Assembly: GCA_947627045.1 (NCBI GenBank) | Contig: CANQUM010000016.1 | Span: 1-42,433 of the forward strand | Source of the DNA: an uncultured Clostridia bacterium | GTDB taxonomy: Bacteria > Bacillota > Clostridia > Oscillospirales > Ruminococcaceae | Length of the DNA stretch: 42,433 nt | Direction: 5' to 3' | Shown: positions 1 to 8,800 of the stretch, piece by piece | Position numbering within the stretch: position 1 is the stretch's first letter | How the letters are laid out: each line of letters begins with the position of its first letter | Program-made: the position numbers and the translations under genes | The notes under the pieces: generated by a model | Told to the model about the DNA's origin: nothing | Databases searched by the model: none | Seen by the model: only the letters and a program-made list of their open reading frames with translations

Positions 1-130
1 GCATTTTATTCAATTGTTATTACATCTATTTCTATGATGTAAATATATAATACATGAAAAAGAAAAAATTGTCAAGTGTTTTATGGATAAAATTTATTAG
101 GATAGGGAATACTAATATTTTGTATGTATA

Positions 131-165
131 AAATAATAAGCAAGTCCAGCAATGGGCTTGCTTAT
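131..165 (-). terminator. Rho-independent terminator of the BREX operon
   Basis: Positions 136-147 and 154-165 form a 12-bp stem (one G-T pair) around a 6-nt loop. Read on the minus strand the stem is followed by a T-rich stretch. It lies just past the last small ORF of the minus-strand operon, so it is the natural end of that transcript. Positions 1-130 are AT-rich and show no gene. Confidence 0.75.
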
Positions 166-201
166 CCTTTGTATACTGCGGTGCAATTTTTAATCATCTA
201 T

Positions 202-450
202 TTATGGGATTTGCATTGTGTTCATGACATTAACCATAATCTTCACTGCCAGACAGAAGCCTTCGGGAAATGTCTTTCGTTCCAGCAGATTAGTTAGTTC
301 ATCCTGACAATTATGTAACTTTTCATACTGTTCTTTCCGGGTGTCAAACAGCATTGCTTGCATCATATCGTCATTTTTCACGACAAGAGACAATGCTCGC
401 TTTGATAGTCCTTTTATGGGGATCAATGTTACCGTATCACAGATCTTCAA
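202..450 (-). CDS. Small unknown protein, possibly DUF6809-like (82 aa)
   Basis: A short ORF starting at TTG and overlapping the end of the upstream 93-aa ORF by 14 bases, which suggests translational coupling. The C-terminal half has a charged helix followed by FPEGFCLAVKIMVNVM. This resembles the 'F..GFklG..lm' ending of DUF6809 proteins found in clostridial mobile elements. That family call is tentative. It could instead be the frameshifted second half of the ORF at 437-718. No ribosome site decides the start. It is the last ORF before the operon terminator. Confidence 0.4.
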   Translation of the reverse strand: MKICDTVTLIPIKGLSKRALSLVVKNDDMMQAMLFDTRKEQYEKLHNCQDELTNLLERKTFPEGFCLAVKIMVNVMNTMQIP

Positions 451-718
451 AAATTTTCTTTTCGCACATCCACATAGTAAGAGGGCGGCTCTGTCCGGTT
501 ATACCCGATACAAAGTCGCCCTCATTTTTCATTTGTTCTGCTACCGCCAGCGTATGCTTGACAATCAACATTTCTTCATCTTTGACCCGGGTATAATCTT
601 TTTTTACTTTATGTTTCACAAATGCTCCAATAGTTACTGCACCAGTTAAATCGATGAGAGTATTAAATGGTTCTGGGCATTTGGATGATTTCTTATAGGT
701 TCTTCGTTTCTTTGCCAT
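437..718 (-). CDS. Small basic hypothetical protein (93 aa)
   Basis: An ATG-started ORF 15 bases after the cysteine desulfurase stop, preceded on the minus strand by an AGGAGTG-like ribosome site. The N terminus is strongly basic (MAKKRRTYKKSSK), and a PEPFNTLIDLTGAVTIGAFVKHKVKKDY segment lies across residues 15-42. I recognise this only as a kind of small hypothetical protein common in clostridia. Its function is unknown. Its place at the end of the BREX operon makes it a passenger or accessory gene of the island. Confidence 0.55.
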   Translation of the reverse strand: MAKKRRTYKKSSKCPEPFNTLIDLTGAVTIGAFVKHKVKKDYTRVKDEEMLIVKHTLAVAEQMKNEGDFVSGITGQSRPLTMWMCEKKIFEDL

Positions 719-733
719 TTATACATCACTCCT

Positions 734-1849
734 TTATGACGAAAGCACCTTAATAAGTGCTAAGGAAATTTCATGTGCATCTTGGATGGTGTTATTCCGA
801 CCAAGAGAAATTCGGATAGTTCCTTTGGCAGATTCATTATCAAGGTTGATGGCACGCAAAACATGAGATATTTCTGTATTATGACTGTCACAAGCTGACC
901 CTGTTGATACTGAAACGCCTAAAAGGTCAAGTCGGTGCATAATAGCTTCTCCATCTTTTCCAGGAAAAGAGAGGCTTATTAATCCTGGAAGGTTATTCGT
1001 TCCCCCATTACGAGAATATCGTATTTTAGCTGTTGTCAAATCAGCCAGAAGAGTATCTTCTAACGATTCTATGTGTGCGGTAAACTGGCTGATTCCGTCA
1101 CTGCTTTTCTTTAATGCAGCTGCCATACCCACAATAGCGGGTACATTTTCAGTACCTGCTCTATACCCGTATTCCTGGCTTCCACCATCCATAAAAGGCG
1201 ATACATATATTCCGTTACGAATGTAAAGAAATCCTATACCTTTGGGTCCATGAAATTTATGCGCTGAAGCCGAAAGCATATCTATACCAAGTTTATCCAC
1301 ATTAATTGGTATGCGTCCAACAGCTTGAACTGCATCTGTGTGAAAAGGAATTCCATGCTTGTGAGAGATATGAGACAGTTCTTTTATTGGCTGTATCGTT
1401 CCCAACTCATTATTGACGAACATGATAGATACAAGTCCGACATTCTCTGTAATGGCCATCTCTAAGCTTTGTGGTGTGACGATACCATGTTCCGTTGGGT
1501 TGATGTATTTTACGTTGCCACCAATATGTTCAAATGTTGCACAAGAGTTTAGGATTGCATGATGTTCAAAAGTGGATGTAATAATAAACTTTTCTGTGTT
1601 CCTACTCTTTATTGCCCAATTATCGCTTTCAGTACCGCCAGATGTAAAAAATATTTCTTCTGGTTGTGCACCGATACAATCTGCTATAGTTGTACGAGCT
1701 TCTTGAATAGCTTTTTGTGATGAACGCGAAAAGGCATATTTTTGAGAAGGATTGCCAAATTCATGAATCAAATATGGTTTCATCACCTCAAATACATCCA
1801 TATCAAGTTGTGTGGTTGCTGCATTATCCGCATAAATAGATCTTTTCAC
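734..1849 (-). CDS. Cysteine desulfurase, NifS/IscS/DndA family
   Basis: A PLP-dependent class V aminotransferase fold enzyme that takes sulfur from L-cysteine as a protein persulfide and passes it to an acceptor. At 371 aa it has the usual length. The N terminus reads IYADNAATTQ, the PLP lysine lies in SASAHKFHGPKG (about residue 200), and the persulfide cysteine lies in STGSACDSH (about residue 319). It is encoded in the BREX operon downstream of brxL, ten bases after the zinc-ribbon ORF. In Dnd phosphorothioation systems the same kind of enzyme (DndA) feeds sulfur to DndC, and this operon also encodes the DndC-like BrxP. I infer that it supplies sulfur for DNA modification. An ordinary Fe-S cluster assembly role, including loading the BrxP clusters, is the main alternative. 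Confidence 0.9.
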   Translation of the reverse strand: MKRSIYADNAATTQLDMDVFEVMKPYLIHEFGNPSQKYAFSRSSQKAIQEARTTIADCIGAQPEEIFFTSGGTESDNWAIKSRNTEKFIITSTFEHHAILNSCATFEHIGGNVKYINPTEHGIVTPQSLEMAITENVGLVSIMFVNNELGTIQPIKELSHISHKHGIPFHTDAVQAVGRIPINVDKLGIDMLSASAHKFHGPKGIGFLYIRNGIYVSPFMDGGSQEYGYRAGTENVPAIVGMAAALKKSSDGISQFTAHIESLEDTLLADLTTAKIRYSRNGGTNNLPGLISLSFPGKDGEAIMHRLDLLGVSVSTGSACDSHNTEISHVLRAINLDNESAKGTIRISLGRNNTIQDAHEISLALIKVLSS

Positions 1850-1858
1850 TCTATCACC

Positions 1859-2059
1859 TCACTTAAATAGTTTACAACCTTCTTCTTTAAAATCCTCAAT
1901 TTTGTCAAGCAGTTCATCAACAGTGCATTCAAGATACTCAGCAAGACAATCCAAACAATAATAATTTGAGATATTCTCACCAAGTAGTTTCTTGTTAATT
2001 CCTATTGTATCATTGTTTAAATCTGACTTACCGCATATTACACAGTTAACCATCGACAT
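1859..2059 (-). CDS. Small zinc-ribbon protein (66 aa)
   Basis: The protein has two CxxC pairs, CVIC near residue 6 and CLDC near residue 35, spaced as in a treble-clef or zinc-ribbon fold. An acidic helix (ECTVDELLDKIEDFKEEG) follows. The start overlaps the brxL stop by 14 bases and no independent ribosome site is obvious, so translation is probably coupled to brxL. A second ATG lies two codons downstream. I do not recognise a named family. Its position between brxL and the cysteine desulfurase suggests a structural, regulatory or sulfur-relay accessory of the BREX system. Confidence 0.65.
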   Translation of the reverse strand: MSMVNCVICGKSDLNNDTIGINKKLLGENISNYYCLDCLAEYLECTVDELLDKIEDFKEEGCKLFK

Positions 2060-3512
2060 TCAACTCACTAATGCCATAAGTAGGCACATCTTTTCCTTTA
2101 AACTCAGTATCAAGGATACCCATCTGCCTTTTTATGATTTGACGCATTTTGCGTGCAGGGCGCAAACAGTAACGCAGAAAACGCTTTGGATTGACATCTT
2201 CGGCAGTTCTAACATTCGGAAACAGTAATTTTAGGTATGCTGTAGCAATTCTCTTTATAGCTTCAGTATCACGCGTATCTGCCTTTTCTGGCACCTCTAC
2301 TAACTTATCAACAATTGCTCTGTAGCTCGCATCGTCTCTCAAAAGATGCAGAATAGAACAGAAATACTCAGAGTTTAGTGCCCACCCAGAAATCTTCAAA
2401 TCATCGTTCATTCTGGGAATATCCCACCCTTTTATGAATCCGTGGATACGATCGACAAGAGCGCTTTCCTGGAACAGAGAAGGTAATTCGGTAAACATAT
2501 TGCTATACTCGTCCATGTTCTCTTGTGAAATATTTCCGAGAAACACCACTCCAGCGTCGGACTTTCCTTCATAGCCGCCAATATTAAATGTTCCCTTTTC
2601 CATGTAACCCTGCATAATAGAACGCATCTCGTTTACATCATTAAATGTTACGAGCTTAACTTCATCAATAGCAACATAGTCATTGCCACAAATAAAACCG
2701 GGAGTTCTTCGTCCTGTATCGTAGAACATTTTTGCTCGTGTGATTTTTCCGCCATCGGTCAACATACCATACTTACTCACATTTCCGAATACATATGATT
2801 TTCCGGTCCCCTTGGGAGCAAGCTCAAGCAAATTTATTCGTTTTTCGACAAAAGGTAGAAGCCTAGTGATCATGATGAGCTTTTCTTCTTCATTTTGGTA
2901 TCCTGCAGCATTATAGTCAATTGAACCTAAAATCACATCAATCCACTCAGATACAGTAAACTCTTCTCTGGCATCTTTATAATAATCCAAGTCGACAGAG
3001 TATGGACAAAATTTGGTAAACCCAGTCATCTTAATTTTTCCGGGTATTTTCGGCTTAACAGAATCATCCGGGAAACGATACCCAAGTTCAATTACACCCC
3101 AGGTTTCCTGACCATTTACAAGTTCGCTTTTATATTCTTCCCATATATGAGGTTCAATGATTGTTTCTTTTGATGTTAATCCAAAATTTGGAATAGAGAA
3201 TGAGATTTCACTGGTTTTTATGTCAATATCAATAGCTACTTTTGTCAGTATCTGAACACGCTCATTTTCGTAAACAATACGATTCTTGATACTAATCCAT
3301 TCTTCTTTTCTAGGAAGATAGGTATGAACAAAATCTGCAACTTCTTCTACATCAAAATTACCCTCATCATCACTAAACTTTTTTAGAAGCCAGTCTCGAA
3401 GAAAAGAAGGCAAACTTAAGGAAGCAAAGAAATTGCTTTTCTTCAGATCCTTAAAGACGACCATCTCGCTAAAACACTCGCGAAGTTTTTCTTCCATGTG
3501 TTGTACCTCCAC
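2046..3512 (-). CDS. brxL: BrxL, Lon-like AAA+ protein of BREX (short form)
   Basis: An AAA+ ATPase related to Lon. The N-terminal part (residues about 1-140) includes LRDWLLKKFSDDEG and a PRKEEW motif typical of BrxL. Walker A is APKGTGKS at about residues 232-239, and a Walker B-like AIDEVK is at about residue 280. The protein is 488 aa, whereas type 1 BrxL proteins are nearer 650-700 aa with a C-terminal Lon-type domain. Here the C terminus ends soon after the ATPase lid and I see no Lon Ser-Lys region. The next ORF overlaps the stop, so no broken remainder follows. In type 4 BREX, brxL is one of the four defining genes with brxP, brxC and pglZ. It starts 3 bases after the pglZ stop. Confidence 0.85.
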   Translation of the reverse strand: MEVQHMEEKLRECFSEMVVFKDLKKSNFFASLSLPSFLRDWLLKKFSDDEGNFDVEEVADFVHTYLPRKEEWISIKNRIVYENERVQILTKVAIDIDIKTSEISFSIPNFGLTSKETIIEPHIWEEYKSELVNGQETWGVIELGYRFPDDSVKPKIPGKIKMTGFTKFCPYSVDLDYYKDAREEFTVSEWIDVILGSIDYNAAGYQNEEEKLIMITRLLPFVEKRINLLELAPKGTGKSYVFGNVSKYGMLTDGGKITRAKMFYDTGRRTPGFICGNDYVAIDEVKLVTFNDVNEMRSIMQGYMEKGTFNIGGYEGKSDAGVVFLGNISQENMDEYSNMFTELPSLFQESALVDRIHGFIKGWDIPRMNDDLKISGWALNSEYFCSILHLLRDDASYRAIVDKLVEVPEKADTRDTEAIKRIATAYLKLLFPNVRTAEDVNPKRFLRYCLRPARKMRQIIKRQMGILDTEFKGKDVPTYGISELNVDG

Positions 3513-3514
3513 CT

Positions 3515-5821
3515 TTACAGAATACCTTTGTTATTGCTATCCATACCTTCGTTTCTAACTTTGAGAGGAAGTTTCATTTTAATAGCATTGTCATCAGAAT
3601 AAACATCTACATAATATATTCTCGGACGTTTGATATCGGGCATATCGACCATATAATAATTGCTGTCTATTGGTTTTGAGTCATAATACTTGCCATCAAT
3701 TTGGATATTGATATTCGGTAGCATTTCAGATATATAAATCTTTATAACAGCCTTTTTTCTGAAGCTTACTGTTATTTCAGGCACATCATTAAGATCATAC
3801 GTTGATACATCCACAGGCATAATTAGAACTTCAATTTCACCAGGATGGTAAGAGAGCTCAATAATCGGAACTGTTACCTCCTCCAGTGTGGCACCCCCGT
3901 GAACTTCAACACTTGCTTTTCTACCACCTTTGAAACGGTCATAATTAGCAAGAGCCCAAAAATCACCTGCATCAGTAGCATAGCAGGGTTGTTCGTCAAC
4001 TTCGCTTTTCAGGCAACAACGCCCAGAGTGTTTACCTTTTTCTTTCATTTCCCATATGCCTTCGGTTTCATGAATTACTGCGAGCCGACTTGCCCCGTGG
4101 TCGGAAATCATAATTGCTTTTTTTATTGAACCAGATGCTAGTTTTTCCTTAATTTTAGTCAATACCTCTCGAATGATATCAAGCTCTTTCGACAAATGGA
4201 ATGGTAGCTTCGTTTGTTGATAGTCATAATTATCCTTACCGTGATGTTTAATCTCATCAATATCTTTAACAGAAATAACCGGATATTCGCTGTCTGCAAA
4301 TATCTCCAAAAATTCTTTGTTTTTAGATGTGATAGACGGAAGTTCACTACGACAAATAGAAATCTTTGCCATTAGATTGAGTTCTTTGCACACAGTCATA
4401 ATAAATCCAAGATATTCTACTCCCATTGCATCCATGAAATAAAGTTGGGCACCAACTTTATTAATTTTCTCAATTAAAGAAGAGCGAGGAGGCAGAAGAA
4501 GGTTATACTCACGTTTTTCGGCCTGATCCATGACAAAAGTTTCGAACTCAGGAAGAATCCTGTTTATTATTTTTTGGTATTTATATAACTCGAAATACTG
4601 GTTAAAAATATCATGTTTGAAGTGATATGCTGATAAGTAAGCAGCTAAATCAGAGTAGATAAGCTGAAGAATAGTAATAAGATCTTCCTTTGCGAATTCA
4701 TATCCATACTTGTCTAATATGAAGAAAATCTGCTCTTTCTCTTTTGTTGTGCTATCCGTTAGGTAGTATATAGCATTTTTGCCCTTGCTTAATATGACTT
4801 TGCAATAATCGACCACCTCGTCAAGCGGATTACCAAGCCAATTTAGTAACTGTTTCCTTTGCTTATAGTATCGCATAAACCTTTTGTTTTTTGGCTCTAG
4901 ATTCAATATTGACCGATATAACTGCCTAATAAGATCATTTTTTTGTTCAGCTGATATTGCCGCTTTATTTAAACACCAGTTGTTAGGAGCCCCGAAGATT
5001 TTAAGTGCAGTGAAATAGAGCCATTGTTGATCACTATCAAAGGTAGGATAATTTTGAATAACAAGATCAAGCGTATTATAATTACCGTAAAGCGAATTAA
5101 CAACATCTGCCCATGAGTTCTTGTTAGCGAATTGTTGCAACGCATACGCCCATTGGTTTTCTGTCCCAAGAGTTTCGTTTATATTTGATGTAGTTTTGTC
5201 AATAGTACAAAGAATATCATAAGCTTTGTTGAGATTTGTTATAGCGATCAAGGATGAAGGAAAATAATCACGTTTCTTGCTCGTTATGACATATGCTGTT
5301 TCCACAGTTTCTTTTTCGAGATCCGCTAAATGATCGATTCCGTATATTATTTTATCCTCTTTCTTAAATACAAACTTATCAGTTGTAAAAATAAGCGAAG
5401 GTTTGGTATCCTTTGAATCGTCTATTACGACAATCCTATTTTTGAACCGTGGATCATTGAATGAAAGATACTTTTTGCACTGGTAAGTTAACAAAATAAT
5501 ATGTCCAGTGGGACACATTGACAAAACACTCTTCAAATTATCCTTAAGATACTGTTCGCCCTTGAGCTTCAGATAAATACTAAGTTCAGTCACAAAAAGG
5601 GTGCCTGTATTTTCTGACAACTCATTAAATAGTACATCCATCTGAGGAAGCTCATCTTTGGAGCAATATTTATTTGCTGAAATAAATATTGAACTTCCCA
5701 CATTGTAGTGCGTCTTAATAGCCTGCAAATCCTCAATGTTTTGTACGTCTACTATTAATGGCTGAACATTACCTTTAGAGAGGTGGCTATTTATTTTTTT
5801 GATTGCATTATCAATACTCAT
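3515..5821 (-). CDS. pglZ: PglZ-domain protein of BREX
   Basis: A 768-aa protein of the PglZ family, the signature gene of BREX, related to the alkaline phosphatase superfamily. The PglZ core is in the second half. A likely first metal site is in YFMDAMGVEY (about residue 462), and a second metal-binding cluster is in ISDHGASRLAV (about residue 570), followed by a Cys/His-rich segment (GKHSGRCC). A C-terminal beta-rich tail follows ELSYHPGE. The N-terminal 400 residues have no motif that I recognise. The gene sits 12 bases after brxC and 3 bases before brxL, so all are co-transcribed. PglZ is required for BREX activity in characterised systems, but its biochemical role here is not visible from sequence. 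Confidence 0.88.
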   Translation of the reverse strand: MSIDNAIKKINSHLSKGNVQPLIVDVQNIEDLQAIKTHYNVGSSIFISANKYCSKDELPQMDVLFNELSENTGTLFVTELSIYLKLKGEQYLKDNLKSVLSMCPTGHIILLTYQCKKYLSFNDPRFKNRIVVIDDSKDTKPSLIFTTDKFVFKKEDKIIYGIDHLADLEKETVETAYVITSKKRDYFPSSLIAITNLNKAYDILCTIDKTTSNINETLGTENQWAYALQQFANKNSWADVVNSLYGNYNTLDLVIQNYPTFDSDQQWLYFTALKIFGAPNNWCLNKAAISAEQKNDLIRQLYRSILNLEPKNKRFMRYYKQRKQLLNWLGNPLDEVVDYCKVILSKGKNAIYYLTDSTTKEKEQIFFILDKYGYEFAKEDLITILQLIYSDLAAYLSAYHFKHDIFNQYFELYKYQKIINRILPEFETFVMDQAEKREYNLLLPPRSSLIEKINKVGAQLYFMDAMGVEYLGFIMTVCKELNLMAKISICRSELPSITSKNKEFLEIFADSEYPVISVKDIDEIKHHGKDNYDYQQTKLPFHLSKELDIIREVLTKIKEKLASGSIKKAIMISDHGASRLAVIHETEGIWEMKEKGKHSGRCCLKSEVDEQPCYATDAGDFWALANYDRFKGGRKASVEVHGGATLEEVTVPIIELSYHPGEIEVLIMPVDVSTYDLNDVPEITVSFRKKAVIKIYISEMLPNINIQIDGKYYDSKPIDSNYYMVDMPDIKRPRIYYVDVYSDDNAIKMKLPLKVRNEGMDSNNKGIL

Positions 5822-5832
5822 ACACTACTTCC

Positions 5833-8800
5833 TCATTCTTCCTTTATAATCTCCATACCAACAATCATATTCTCCTTGATGAGTTCTTTAAGATATCTCT
5901 TCACCTTGGAAACATCCATTTTATCAATTTTTTCTAAAGCTCGATCGCAACCAGACTGCACATATTTTGCTTCGGCCATCTGTCTGAGCTTTTTATCAAC
6001 TTCCGGCAAAGCAAACCACTCATAAGGTTCTGCTGTAATATGACCGTCAAGGTAGTTCTTGACTTCTTCAATATCTGAAAGCATGGTGGAATATCCCTTG
6101 ATGATGTTTGTGCTAAAAATACGATCCAGCACTTCAGGATCGTTCATTTTATCAAAGAAGGTTGCATTCTCTATAAATTGAATAGCCTTGTCAATTGAAA
6201 GAGCATCAGGATGTGCTTGATTTATAGTACCAAATGCGGATCGAGCCTTTTGCAATTCATCATCGCTGATGAGGCAGAGAATAGGCATCAAATTCTTTTT
6301 TGACCACTCTCTAGGAGAACTGGTTCCTGTTTTATCGCGCCACAGTTTCTTGAGACGTTCATTACCGAGATTATTCCTATATGCCTGCGATTTCTGATTA
6401 ACAAGGTTAATATATTCGGATTTCTCAGCAGTAAATGTACCAGCAGGAATTGTATGGTACAGCTCTAGGATCTCTTCATCACTAAATCCATCAAGATAGT
6501 AGGAACATACCCTCTTAAAAGTCTCGACTTGGTTATTGCGGAATGCGATAAATGCGGTTCCATGAATACGTAATAAGTCAAGGAACTTTTGCTTTTGTGA
6601 ATCTAAAATCTGCCCAGACTTCTTTATAGAAAGAAGCAATTCAAGAAATGGTCCCAAATCATCAAAATAGTTTTTTGCAGCTGCATATGAAATGCGGATA
6701 TACTGGCATTTATCACACCATTCCGCAACTACTTCATCAAAGGAGACGGTGCGGTCTACGACCTTGTTGCTTTCGTTTATGATTTCGTATTCGAGAATTA
6801 CTTCAAGGATTTTCTGCTGCGCAGTCTCGACATTCCATACCCAGTTCGCTGCATCGGCATCAAATTTACGGCGAAGAACATTAATATACTGCCCGTTATC
6901 CCCAATCTCTGCAGCAAGTGCAGGTAACCGACCATCCTCAAACTGAGAGAGATAGATGCGCATACCTTCTGTGCAATTTTCTTTAGATAGAATAGACTTT
7001 AAATCCTCAGAAGCTTTTTCATTTGCAATGCAAATGCGACCGATTTCTATAGCAATATCACTTTCTGTCTTTGAACCACCTAAATTATAGCTATTTGCAA
7101 TGCCACAGAAGTTATCAATTAGCATATCAAGGACTTCTTTATTTACACTGATTTCACAGGAATCAAGAACATATTTCAACGTCCAAACAGGAAAAGAAAG
7201 CTCTTTCATCTTGCTACGAATACGCTCTCTTGTTTGTTCTACAGATGTACAGAGATTTTGAGGAATGCCAAATGCTACGGAGGTAGCCTCATTAAAAGCT
7301 TTTTCTTCGTCAGTCATAGCTACGATATATTTTTCTTTATATCGTGGGTTCGGTGTAATTTGCAGATTGATAATTTCCGCTACCATTTCCTTGAGTTTGT
7401 TTACATCAAGGGCATCGTTGGTTAGGCCGTCACTCCAGCTATATGAACCATTTGCATACTCTTTAAGCAGAAAGCCCATTATAAAGGCAGTCAAGTTGCA
7501 TGGCATAAAGCCATAAGGAGCGACTTTTAAAGAATCATAAATCGTTTTAATGGAAATACGATTGCCATCCTTAAAAGCTTTACTAATCATAGTATCAACT
7601 TTGATTTTAATTCTGGAAATAAGTGTATTGGGATGATCTATCCAATACTTTTCTACGAGCCATGCATCTTTCAACGCATTTTCAAGTTTGGTTGCTGGGC
7701 TTCCAGATAGGAATGTGCCCGTTGTCTTTTGGTTTGCTCCACAGCCAACACCCTGCTTTAAGCTGCTGGGAGTAAACATATTTGCAATAACATTGTAAGC
7801 TGATTCCAAACATTCCGGGAATTTTGTTTTATTGATTTCTGCCAAAACACCGTAAAGGGCTTCCATAGAGGTTACACGTTCACCATCAGATTTCTCTGCG
7901 GTATACACGATAAACTCACCGTCACCAATTCGTATCTTCCACTTTTTGAGAGAGTCTTTGGCATTATTTGCGTATTGTGTAGCGAGTGCGTTATCTTTAC
8001 CCTGTTGGTACATGGACTGTGCCATATCGTCTCGGTATTGGTTATAACCATCCTTGCCAAAAGGCGTAGTAGTGGCATCAACGAAAATCATATGATAGCT
8101 GCCATCTTTGAGGGCAGCTCGAATTTTCTTACCGACAGCTACACTCTCATTATCGTCTTTAGCAAAGCAGACAACAGCAATTATTTTATTCTCAAAGTTC
8201 GTTTCTTGATTGCGCAGCTGTTTGATTTGCATATCAAAGTCCGCAGCAGAAGCATAGCGAAGCTCATAACGTAGTTTTAAAGCACCACCAAGTGTAACTG
8301 CATCAGTGACGGAGGTTTTGTCTATTAATTGTTCCGTAATAAGAGAAGTAGTTGTCTTTCTGTCGATTTCATCTTTGAACTTATCAAGTTCTGCACCGCT
8401 GACTTCATTCACATATGCGTTATACTGGAATTTGCCTCCACCTAGCTGCTTCTTGAAAAGCACTTTATCACGAACCAATTTTTCTGCGCAACGTCCTGCA
8501 GCGCCATCCATGTCAGAGCCTTCAAATGCGTTATTTACATTTTTCTCATTAGGAATGAAAAGTTCAACAGAATCGCCAGCGTGTTGGGAAATTGCTTGCA
8601 GTAGCAGAACGGTCTGTAGAACTCGTTTCTCATCGTTAGCTAGCCTTTGATTTGCTCCAAGAGTAAAATAGTCAAGGACAGAGCGAATGTCATGTGCAAG
8701 AAAATCTTTTCCCTTATCATAAAAGAACATCCACAACATATCAATTGTGAGGAGAGGATTCTCATCCTCAGGACCGTAATTATCAATGAACCACTGGAAT

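Noticed and set aside
202-718. One gene broken by a frameshift (82-aa and 93-aa ORFs joined)
   Set aside because: Possible, but each half has a self-contained composition and the 14-base overlap is compatible with coupling. There is not enough evidence to call a pseudogene.
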